64,000 nucleotides of DNA, taken from Microcoleus sp. FACHB-1515 (GTDB taxonomy: Bacteria > Cyanobacteriota > Cyanobacteriia > Elainellales > Elainellaceae). The notes under the pieces were generated by a model. That model searched no databases, was not told where the DNA came from, and was given only the letters and a program-made list of their open reading frames with translations. The translations under genes were made by a program, and so were the position numbers. The stretch covers positions 62,001 through 126,000 of the forward strand of contig NZ_JACJPO010000018.1 of assembly GCF_014696105.1 (NCBI RefSeq), read 5' to 3'. Positions 56,003 through 63,308 of the stretch are shown one piece after another. Within the stretch, counting starts at the first letter, position 1, and the number at the start of each line of letters is the position of its first letter.

Positions 56003-57669
56003 GATCCAGGTTTGAAATAGTCTAGGAGGCGATCGCCAGAATCAGCGCGAACCAGCGCGATCGCCACGTCCGGCAGCGCAACCAGATTGGGAAAAATCAG
56101 ATAGCGCGGTTCCCAGCGGGGATGAAATTTGTCTTTGTAGCTGTGCAGTCCCTGAAAGTTATAGAACTGGTTGAGGTGATTGTAGAGGTAGTGAATTCCT
56201 CGTTCGAGGCGGCGCGATTTTGCCGTTTCCCCGACGCCCGACAGTGCCGACAGGCCGAGGTTGAACCCGTCGTATCCCTGCTGTTTGTAGTGTTGAAACA
56301 GCGAGAGGAAGAGAAAATCCATCGTGCCGTTTTCAATTTCTTGGCGACGGCGCATCAGGTCGATCGTGATGTCGTTCAGTTGATATTCGGAGATGAGGTT
56401 GGCAAACGCGCTGACCTGGCCTGTGGGCGTTCGGATCAAAGCAACCTCGCAGTTTCGCAAATAGTCGTCGTCAAACCAGCCGATCGAAAACTTCTTCTCT
56501 GACCCGCTGACCATTTGCAGCCACTCGTCACTGACCGATCGCAACTCGCGCAGCAGTTCACCCGAAATTGGCGGCTCCTGTAGCTCAAAGCGAAATCCAG
56601 CTTTGGTGAGCTTGTTGATCGCCGTTCGCAGATTGCGTCCTGCCTTTCCTTCGAGCGTAAAAGTTTTGAGATCGACGATCGCTTCTTCGCCAATTTGCAG
56701 CGTGTCAAGGCCGAGCGATCGATACAGCGGCACATCGTCCGGCAAGGTTTGATAAAAAGCGGGGTACCAATCGTTGCGGGCGCAAAATTCGCGAAAGCCG
56801 ATGATCGCTTCTTGGCGATCGTCTGCTGGCCCAATTGGATCGCCCAGTGCGATCGCGCCGCGCCCCTTTGCCACATAGCCAATCACGCTGCGGCCAGACG
56901 GACTGAAGTAATACGCTTTGTCGTCAAACAGCAAAAATCGAGCGAGGGACGATCGCCCATACTGCTCAACAATCGCCTGAACGCGCTGACGTTCGGTTAC
57001 TGTCGGCTGCGATCGCACCAAAACGGGACGCAAAATCATCAGCACGGCATAGGCGATCGTGACGGTTCCGATGATGTAGATCGAGTCGGCAAAAAATCGT
57101 CCAAAGCGCGTTGTCGGCTGCAATCCCGCTTGATCGTCGGTGAAGAACATCGCCAAAGTTTGACCGATCGCATCCGTTAAGCTGAAATTGATCGAGTATT
57201 GGCGATCGAGCAGGTAAAAGCCGATCGTGCCGTAGGCCAGCGTAAACAGCAGCGCTGCGATGAACGCGCGAATGCCCTGCGCGATCGAGGGGCGATCGGA
57301 CTGAGCGGTAAACAGATCGCGCATCCACCAAAGCTGCACCAGCAACATTGCCGACAGCAAGCCTTCCTCATAGTCCAGCCCTTTGAGCAAATGGCTGACC
57401 AGCGAAACCAGCAGCAGTGCGATCGCCAGCAGCCAAGCGACGCGCTTACGCCTGAGCAGATTCGCGGCCAGCGTCAGCAGCAAAAAGCCGCTAATTGCTG
57501 CAAATAAATGTCCGCCCGCCCGCACCTCAAACGGATAAAACTGCCGCAGCCAGCGGACGCGATCGCCCAAGCTCGGCGTAACGGCAGAAAGCAAATTCAC
57601 CACGCCGACGATCGCCGTCAGCAGTGCCACCATCCCCAGTTGAATGCGTGTTGCGCGAGAAGTGATCAC
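55999..57669 (-). CDS. DUF2156 lipid aminoacyltransferase (phosphatidylglycerol lysyltransferase-like)
   Basis: A 556-residue protein: about six N-terminal membrane helices (residues 1-250) and a cytosolic DUF2156 domain (about 270-556), a double GNAT fold like the catalytic half of MprF. Motifs are YFSPSGRSVIGYVAKGRGAIALGDP, NLRTAINKLTKAGF, and the C-terminal FNLGLSALSGVG and SYKDKFHPRWEPRYL. It would transfer an amino acid from a tRNA to phosphatidylglycerol. The start is a GTG at 57669, because GAGG lies 8 bases before it; a TTG at 57750 is less likely. It lies 83 bases after the hydrolase gene and overlaps the flippase gene by 4 bases. The amino acid is unknown. Confidence 0.9.
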   Translation of the reverse strand: MITSRATRIQLGMVALLTAIVGVVNLLSAVTPSLGDRVRWLRQFYPFEVRAGGHLFAAISGFLLLTLAANLLRRKRVAWLLAIALLLVSLVSHLLKGLDYEEGLLSAMLLVQLWWMRDLFTAQSDRPSIAQGIRAFIAALLFTLAYGTIGFYLLDRQYSINFSLTDAIGQTLAMFFTDDQAGLQPTTRFGRFFADSIYIIGTVTIAYAVLMILRPVLVRSQPTVTERQRVQAIVEQYGRSSLARFLLFDDKAYYFSPSGRSVIGYVAKGRGAIALGDPIGPADDRQEAIIGFREFCARNDWYPAFYQTLPDDVPLYRSLGLDTLQIGEEAIVDLKTFTLEGKAGRNLRTAINKLTKAGFRFELQEPPISGELLRELRSVSDEWLQMVSGSEKKFSIGWFDDDYLRNCEVALIRTPTGQVSAFANLISEYQLNDITIDLMRRRQEIENGTMDFLFLSLFQHYKQQGYDGFNLGLSALSGVGETAKSRRLERGIHYLYNHLNQFYNFQGLHSYKDKFHPRWEPRYLIFPNLVALPDVAIALVRADSGDRLLDYFKPGS

Positions 57670-57752
57670 GTATGGAACCTCGTTGCGATCGGGCTTGTTC
57701 AAATCGCGAATTTCGATCGAGCATTCGCTTTTTTGCCAATCGATTGACAACT

Positions 57753-58694
57753 TTAGTTTTGCATTCGCTGCTTGAACTGTTCGCCAACATAAGTTAAAGA
57801 ATCGTTGAGATGTTTGTGGAAATAATTCCAGCCGATGTCTGCGCCCGATAATCCATGTCCGCCTGGAAAAATGTTGAACTCGTTTGGAATATCAAGCTGA
57901 TTTAACCGCTGGTGAAACTGCTGCGTTGAAGCAACAAAATCGGTATCGTTGCGTCCCGCATCCAGATAAATTCGCACTTGCTGAAGCTGCTGCGGTGGCA
58001 ACTGCCCGATAAAAGTTTGAGGGCTATTTTGCGCTCCGCTGTTATCTGTGAAATAACCGCTGTGGCTAAACATGACGCTGAAGTGATTCAGATGCCGCAA
58101 GCCAATATTCAACGCACCCCAACCGCCTGAAGAAATGCCGCCGATCGCCCAAAACTGCGGAGATTCCATTGTGCGATAGCGCGATTTCACCACCTGCACC
58201 AGTTCCGACCCGATCAGCGTTCCCACCTTGCCATTTTCTCCGTCGAAATATTGCGGATCAAACAGCGGACTCGACCCGCGATCGTCGTTGCCATCCGGCG
58301 TAATCACGATCGAAGGTGGCAGCTTATCGCTGTGGTAAAGCTGGTCAAGAAGCGGCACGATGCCATACTTATCGGCATAGGCACGGGCGTCATCATGTCC
58401 ACCGTGCAGCAGAAAAATCACCGGATAGCGGCGATCGAGATGCTGAGCATATCCGGGTGGCAAAATCACGCCGTATTGCCGCTGCGTTCCCATTGCTTGA
58501 CTGTTGAAACTTTGAAGCTGAAAGCGCAATCCATCCGGCAGTTGCACTTCGGCAGCAGGTGCATCAAGCTGTGGCGCACCTTCAACAAAAACGTACCAAT
58601 AAGCAAAGGCAAATAAAGCAGCGATCGTCCCAGTGGTAATCAAAATAATTGTGCGAATCATGTTTTGTTTCTTCAGGTGAATCGATCGAGCCAT
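57753..58694 (-). CDS. Membrane-anchored or secreted esterase (alpha/beta hydrolase, esterase D-like)
   Basis: A 313-residue hydrolase with an N-terminal anchor or signal (IRTIILITTGTIAALFAFAYW). The catalytic domain (about 45-313) follows the esterase family D pattern: VIFLLHGGHDDARAYA, nucleophile Ser in GGISSGGWGALN, and His in FPGGHGLSG. A start at the ATG at 58661 (MIRTIIL) is also possible. It is the first gene of the operon with the DUF2156 and flippase genes. In alpha-proteobacteria an alpha/beta hydrolase (AcvB) in an lpiA operon removes lysine from lysyl-PG, so a similar role is a hypothesis here. Confidence 0.87.
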   Translation of the reverse strand: MARSIHLKKQNMIRTIILITTGTIAALFAFAYWYVFVEGAPQLDAPAAEVQLPDGLRFQLQSFNSQAMGTQRQYGVILPPGYAQHLDRRYPVIFLLHGGHDDARAYADKYGIVPLLDQLYHSDKLPPSIVITPDGNDDRGSSPLFDPQYFDGENGKVGTLIGSELVQVVKSRYRTMESPQFWAIGGISSGGWGALNIGLRHLNHFSVMFSHSGYFTDNSGAQNSPQTFIGQLPPQQLQQVRIYLDAGRNDTDFVASTQQFHQRLNQLDIPNEFNIFPGGHGLSGADIGWNYFHKHLNDSLTYVGEQFKQRMQN

Positions 58695-58885
58695 AATGAT
58701 TTGCTCTTAATTTCTAAAATGTTGAACTTACTATTGCAGGTGGATTTGTCAAACCAATGTCGGCAAAATGTCAGTCGCATGGAGCGCAATGTTTAGACAC
58801 ATATCCGCGCTCAATCTTCACAGCGCTGTCATCAGCGCGACATATTTTTCTTCTAAAGTTTGAATGACGAGCGCGATCGCCCTCT

Positions 58886-59701
58886 ATGCCGCAAGATCTT
58901 TTAGCCGGGAACGCAATTCACCTGCGCCGAAGCACCATTTTTCAGGTCGCTTATCATCCAGGCGCATCACCTGCTTTGGTGTTTTTGCATGGCGGCTTGG
59001 GCAATCGGTTTAACTGGCGCTGGCAGTATGAATTTGCGATCGCCCAGGGTTGGGAAGCACTCGCTTACGATTTGGCCGGACATGGACAATCGCCGCCCTA
59101 CCCGCGCTATTCGATCGGGCGACACTGCCGCGATCTCAGCCGACTGCTCGATCGCTACTCAATTCACGCTCCGGTCTTGTGCTGCCACAGCTACGGCGTA
59201 CCGATCGGCCTGGAGTGGGCACAGCGAAATGAGGTTTGCGCTCTTGTTCTGATTGCAGGCGGCACGCATAATCTTGATCCTTGGTGGGAAGTGCCTGCGA
59301 TGAAGCTGCTCACCTGGGGCGGACGGCATCTCTATCGCCTGCCTGCCATTCAGCAATTGACCCGCAAGCTGTCGAGTTCCCATTCGCATCAGCGGCTCGA
59401 TCGCTTTTTTGCCGAATCTCCCGTTCCGCATGAAGAACAGCCCTATCGCGCTCTGGAAATCTTTTGGGGCTACAACTTCTTCGATCGACACGGAAATCCG
59501 CACTTTAAGGATGTGCCGACTTTGGTGATTAGCGGCGGTGAAGATTCGACGTTTAATGCCGAAATGGGCGCAGAACTCGCCTCGCACTTTCACCACAGCC
59601 GCCACCTGCACATCTCCACAGGCGGACATTTGCTGATGGCTGAGTTGCCCGAACAGGTGAACAACGCCATCGCCCAGCTTGTCAAGAGCATATCCCGGTG
59701 A
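58886..59701 (+). CDS. Alpha/beta hydrolase
   Basis: A 271-residue soluble hydrolase: VFLHGGLGNRFNWRWQYEFA oxyanion region, YDLAGHGQSPP strand, nucleophile Ser in CCHSYGVPIGLEWA (in the C-H-S-Y-G form of the elbow), Asp in VISGGEDSTF, and His in TGGHLLMAE. Fits the general ABH family of esterases and lactonases, with no special substrate visible. The ATG is at 58886. It overlaps the following gene by 4 bases (GTGA), so the two are translated together. Confidence 0.88.
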   Translation: MPQDLLAGNAIHLRRSTIFQVAYHPGASPALVFLHGGLGNRFNWRWQYEFAIAQGWEALAYDLAGHGQSPPYPRYSIGRHCRDLSRLLDRYSIHAPVLCCHSYGVPIGLEWAQRNEVCALVLIAGGTHNLDPWWEVPAMKLLTWGGRHLYRLPAIQQLTRKLSSSHSHQRLDRFFAESPVPHEEQPYRALEIFWGYNFFDRHGNPHFKDVPTLVISGGEDSTFNAEMGAELASHFHHSRHLHISTGGHLLMAELPEQVNNAIAQLVKSISR

Positions 59702-61098
59702 AGCTTCGCAGGCTCATCCTGACTGCGGGTGCAGTGTTCAGCCTCGTGCTGCTGATGCAAATTGTTCTGCTACAAGGAACGCGATCGAGCAGGCAGGCGA
59801 TCGTACCCGTTGCCCAACCGCAGCCTACCTGCACAGGCATTCCGTTTCCGCAAAGCCAAACAGATGTATCGGCAGCATTTCAAGCCGCAGCGGGCGTTCA
59901 GGTTAAACAAATCACCAGCACTGCGGGCGGCAATGTGCTGTCGTACTATGACATCCAACTGTTTTCGCCGCAGACTGGACAGTTGATGTACAACGCGATC
60001 GAGCCGCAACCAGAACGCAATAAAGAATCGATCGTCTCCCGTCTACGAGTTTGGTTCAATGGCAAAATCGCTGACCCACCGGGGATCAAGAAAAACAGCA
60101 TTTGGCAAATTGTCAGCGCCAATCTTGACGGCAGCGGAGCGCGATCGATCCTGACGCGCATTCCGCCTTCAGAATCTTCAGCGCGATTTGACCTCAGCTA
60201 TGACGGAAAGTTCGTCAGCTATTTGCGGCTGAACAATGCGCCGGATGCAGGCTGGGATCTGTACGGCTTTTCGCTGGCCGACTGTCGCGAACGGCGGATC
60301 ACGCAGCAGCAGTGGTCAGCACAAACGCCCAGGCTGAAAACTTCGCCCGCCACTTGGGACGCAGCAGCGAAGAAGTATCTGATTGCCTTTTCGATCGACA
60401 ACGCCCTCTACCTCGTCTATCAGGACGGCATTGCCCCCAATGGCCAATCTGCCCCGCAGCAAATTCCGCTGGGCGATTCCGAAAACGCCAACTCGTTCCA
60501 CCGCATCCGCCTCAATCCGCGCTTTCCCCACATTCTTTTGTATCGCCGCAATCCGGCAGCGGGCGATCGCGACGACCCCTCGGACAACATCTGGGTGTCC
60601 GACTGGACAAAAGCGCCGATCGCCCAGCAGTGGTTCAACAAAAACGACGCGCCGCACTCGATCTGGACGCCTGATGGTTTGCGCGTAGGCATCGATCGCA
60701 TTTGGACGGAATACACGATCGTGCAGCCGGACGGAACGCTGATTCCAAATTTGACTCCCGCTTCTGTGCAGTCGCGGCAAATTGGGCCGTTTGGCAAAGG
60801 CGATTCTAACTACGCCAGCGTGTTTTACGGCAGCTATTCGCCAGATGGTCGCGAGATTGCGATCGCCACTCAGCCCGAAGCCCACGCAGGCGGCAAAATT
60901 TGGCTGATGAATGCCGAAACCGGAGCCGTCCGCTATCTGACTGAGGCGTTGTCCTTGGGACCAGTGGAGACCGGACAGCCGCGCCTCGGATTTTTCAACG
61001 GCAACCGGGGAATTGCCTTCAGCAGCGATCGCAGTTGGGGAAAATCCACTTCCGCCCCGCCGCAAATCTACACGATTACGGAACTTCCCGATGTCTAA
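59698..61098 (+). CDS. Secreted or anchored beta-propeller protein (TolB/PD40-like)
   Basis: A 466-residue protein with an N-terminal membrane anchor (LILTAGAVFSLVLLMQIVLL) and a periplasmic body made of repeated strands such as WDLYGFSLADCRERRIT, IWVSDWTKAPIAQQW, YSPDGREIAIATQPE and KIWLMNAETG. These are like PD40/TolB-type propeller blades. No catalytic motif seen; an oligogalacturonate lyase-like function is one possibility. It starts with GTG at 59698, overlapping the hydrolase stop. Confidence 0.78.
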   Translation: MKLRRLILTAGAVFSLVLLMQIVLLQGTRSSRQAIVPVAQPQPTCTGIPFPQSQTDVSAAFQAAAGVQVKQITSTAGGNVLSYYDIQLFSPQTGQLMYNAIEPQPERNKESIVSRLRVWFNGKIADPPGIKKNSIWQIVSANLDGSGARSILTRIPPSESSARFDLSYDGKFVSYLRLNNAPDAGWDLYGFSLADCRERRITQQQWSAQTPRLKTSPATWDAAAKKYLIAFSIDNALYLVYQDGIAPNGQSAPQQIPLGDSENANSFHRIRLNPRFPHILLYRRNPAAGDRDDPSDNIWVSDWTKAPIAQQWFNKNDAPHSIWTPDGLRVGIDRIWTEYTIVQPDGTLIPNLTPASVQSRQIGPFGKGDSNYASVFYGSYSPDGREIAIATQPEAHAGGKIWLMNAETGAVRYLTEALSLGPVETGQPRLGFFNGNRGIAFSSDRSWGKSTSAPPQIYTITELPDV

Positions 61099-61208
61099 CT
61101 GCTTTGCCATTGATGAATACTTGAAACTGACAAACGATGACACTACAGCGATACACGATCGACACATTCAACTGATAGATTTCTAAGCGTTCCAGTTCAG
61201 AGGTTTTG

Positions 61209-61403
61209 ATGAAAAACGCTACAACCAATCAAACCGCTTCCATTGAGATCAACTCAAATTCTGCGATCGCTCCACACTCGTCAGAACATCCCGGTACGCT
61301 GCATCTCACGCATCCTCACGATCCGCTTTTGCTGAACGAATTGATTCCCTCTGATGCGGCTTACTGTGATGCCATGCAGGACTATATGAGCCGTCATATT
61401 TAA
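61209..61403 (+). CDS. Small hypothetical protein (64 residues)
   Basis: Begins MKNATTNQTASIEINSN, ATG at 61209 with AGAGG 5 bases upstream, a good ribosome binding site. The protein is polar, with His and Pro in LHLTHPHDPLLLNELIP. No family known. It is followed by a possible second small ORF. Confidence 0.5.
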   Translation: MKNATTNQTASIEINSNSAIAPHSSEHPGTLHLTHPHDPLLLNELIPSDAAYCDAMQDYMSRHI

Positions 61404-61419
61404 GGAGAGAACAACTGCA

Positions 61420-61641
61420 TTGAGTGCGATCGCCAATCTTTTAGCAGCAAACGTGACCAGAGCTAAAGCAAAAGGCGATCGCGCTCAATTTCATGTCTGG
61501 AAGCAGCGGAAAGCTGAATCGATCGCCTCCAGAAGTTCAACACGCAGGGCTAGATCGCCTGTCTGTTCTGAAGTTGAGCGCAGCGAATCAGAAATACAAC
61601 GAACTGTCACGCCGATTATTGCCATAAATCAAATTGTGTAA
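61420..61641 (+). CDS. Possible small basic protein (73 residues)
   Basis: A TTG-start frame (61420) after AAGGAGAG (61402-61409), spaced 12 bases. The product is basic and low in hydrophobic residues (RAKAKGDRAQFHVWKQRKAES). The start is weak and there is no known family; it may be untranslated. Confidence 0.3.
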   Translation: MSAIANLLAANVTRAKAKGDRAQFHVWKQRKAESIASRSSTRRARSPVCSEVERSESEIQRTVTPIIAINQIV

Positions 61642-62027
61642 AACTTGGTAAAGTCGGTGTGTTGCTCCATGCGAGAACTGCTAGTTTATCAATAGGCGCA
61701 AGAGAAAAGATTCAACTCCAAATTTTCTCGGCCTAGAGCCTGCGCCTCCTGCTCAGAGCCGAACACAACATCTAGTTTCTGTTAGCTATCTACCTTGAAA
61801 GTAATGCGATCGCTATCCGTCTAGACTCTTTTTTCAGGCGTAATCGCAATTACGAAAGTATAGTCTCCTACAGAGATTTCGGTTAACTGGAAATTAGTCG
61901 TGTTGTGCGTTTGATGTCCACCTTAGTTGTGATATTTCGATCGTTCGATTCGCTACGTTTGTCCGATCAACTGGTTCAATTTCACTTCATTTATCTTCCA
62001 CATTGAACCAAATAGTCACTTCTATCG
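61642..62027 (+). ncRNA. Gene-free stretch ending in a terminator: possible noncoding RNA
   Basis: About 385 bases without a convincing ORF. On the plus strand a TATAGT (61859-61864) and, further right, a strong terminator suggest a transcript of about 190 bases. I do not match it to 6S RNA, tmRNA, RNase P RNA, Yfr1 or Yfr2 by eye. A hairpin GAGAAAA/TTTTCTC lies near 61700-61729. Confidence 0.3.
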
Positions 62028-62066
62028 AGGTCTAGCAAATCGCTAGACCTTTAGTTTTTTCTTTTT
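62028..62066 (+). terminator. Strong intrinsic terminator
   Basis: Perfect 9-base stem AGGTCTAGC (62028-62036) / GCTAGACCT (62042-62050) with a 5-base loop, then a T-rich tail (62051-62066). It acts on the plus strand, 31 bases before the stop of the opposite-strand LRAT-PspA gene. Confidence 0.85.
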
Positions 62067-62097
62067 GTTCTGAAGCGTCGTGTTTGAGGCAGTTGAG

Positions 62098-62799
62098 CTA
62101 AAGAGAGCGAGTGAGTTTGCGATCGATCACGCTGCGGTTTTGCTCTAGCGATCGCTGCATCGTGTCAAGCTGATCAAGCTGCATCTTGAAATCATCAGCG
62201 GCTTTTTGAAAGCGCACCTTCCGCTCTAAAGCTGCCCGCGCCAAATCTTCGCGATTTTGCTTCAGAGCAAGCTGGGCGACGCGCTGCCAAGTGTTCACAT
62301 CCTGCATCGCCTGGTCATACTGCGGCTGAAGATGGCTGCGGGCATAGGTGATATTGTGAACGGCCTGATCGAACGATTGCACGGCAGCGATCGGATCTCC
62401 GGTTTCAGCCGCTTCTGCAATCAGCGGTGGAGCACTTTCGCCGCCGACGCCGCCGACGCCCAAGCCAAAATCGGCCAGTTGCTGACATTCGTTGCGTCCG
62501 GTTTTGCACCAGGTGGCAAAGTGTTCGCAGTTGTTGGTGAGCAAATTGTAGTTTTGCTCACCCAGGCGGCTTTCGGCACGCTCAATGACAATATCGGGAA
62601 TGTAGGAAACGGGATGATGTTTCACAAATATCTGTCTGCCCATCGCGAATTCTGCGATCGAGGTGCGGGCGATCATCGCTGTGTCGGTTTTACGAAAGTG
62701 AATCACCGTGCCATCACCGCAGTCGATGCCGTGATGCTCATAGATGCCAGAAAGTCCCGCAAACGGTCGCAGAACGTAGATTTGATCGCCTCGTGCCAT
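62098..62799 (-). CDS. LRAT-like acyl-enzyme fused to a PspA/IM30-like coiled coil
   Basis: A 233-residue protein. The N half (1-125) follows the LRAT/NlpC-P60-like pattern: YEHHGIDCGDGTVIHF with catalytic His near H23 and H34, and LLTNNCEHFATWC with the thiol C91. LRAT proteins move fatty acyl chains or act as phospholipases. The C half (about 135-233) is helical and follows PspA/IM30 (Vipp1): W171-x3-A-x-LAL then REDLARAALERK, as in the helical hairpin of these ESCRT-III-like membrane remodellers. The PspA part is incomplete: only the hairpin is present, not the later helices. No signal peptide. It lies 23 bases after the FHA gene, on the same strand, and is probably the last gene of that operon. 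The fusion is inferred by eye. Confidence 0.8.
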   Translation of the reverse strand: MARGDQIYVLRPFAGLSGIYEHHGIDCGDGTVIHFRKTDTAMIARTSIAEFAMGRQIFVKHHPVSYIPDIVIERAESRLGEQNYNLLTNNCEHFATWCKTGRNECQQLADFGLGVGGVGGESAPPLIAEAAETGDPIAAVQSFDQAVHNITYARSHLQPQYDQAMQDVNTWQRVAQLALKQNREDLARAALERKVRFQKAADDFKMQLDQLDTMQRSLEQNRSVIDRKLTRSL

Positions 62800-62822
62800 T
62801 ATGGGGTATTAGGTTATCGGCA

Positions 62823-63248
62823 TTAAGAAGGATTCCAGGGCAGATCGACTTCGGGCGGCTGGACGGTGATATCGGTGTCCATGCTGGTGTCGGGACGTTC
62901 GCTCACGGTGCGATCGCCTGCCAGCGCATCTTCCTTGAGCGCTTCTGAGCCAATGCGAATCCGCAAATTCGGCCCGCTGCGGGCGAGGCGAATGACTGCA
63001 CCATCCACAATTTCCACCTGTGTCACTCGCTTGCCGTCCAGATAGGTGCCGTTTGTTCCCAGATTGACGACTTCCCAGCTCTTGCCTGTCCGTCGCAGTT
63101 CCACGTGATGCCGCGACACCACTGCACTGTAGAGAATCACTTGATTGTCAGTCGATCGCCCGATGCGGATGATCGACTCATGCTCTTGGAAATTCCAGTG
63201 CTGAAGTGCAATCTGCTTGAGCGGATGCAAAAGTGTCAGGGTAATCAC
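62823..63248 (-). CDS. FHA domain protein
   Basis: A 141-residue phosphothreonine-binding protein. The FHA core is IRIGRSTDNQVILYSAVVSRHHVELR, seen here in parts (IGRSTDNQ, SRHHVEL) and NLGTNGTYLDGKRV. A short acidic tail follows (VSERPDTSMDTDITVQ) with several Thr that might themselves be phosphorylated. It starts with GTG at 63248 with no evident ribosome binding site, 60 bases after the upstream FHA gene. Confidence 0.9.
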   Translation of the reverse strand: MITLTLLHPLKQIALQHWNFQEHESIIRIGRSTDNQVILYSAVVSRHHVELRRTGKSWEVVNLGTNGTYLDGKRVTQVEIVDGAVIRLARSGPNLRIRIGSEALKEDALAGDRTVSERPDTSMDTDITVQPPEVDLPWNPS

Positions 63249-63308
63249 ATTACTGAAAAGGAATCAAAGTAAGCACGGCGATGGGTCAATGAACCGTCCG
63301 AAAAAGCA

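Noticed and set aside
61914-62003. A 30-codon frame inside the candidate ncRNA region
   Set aside because: No ribosome binding site, and the coding content is not distinguishable from chance.
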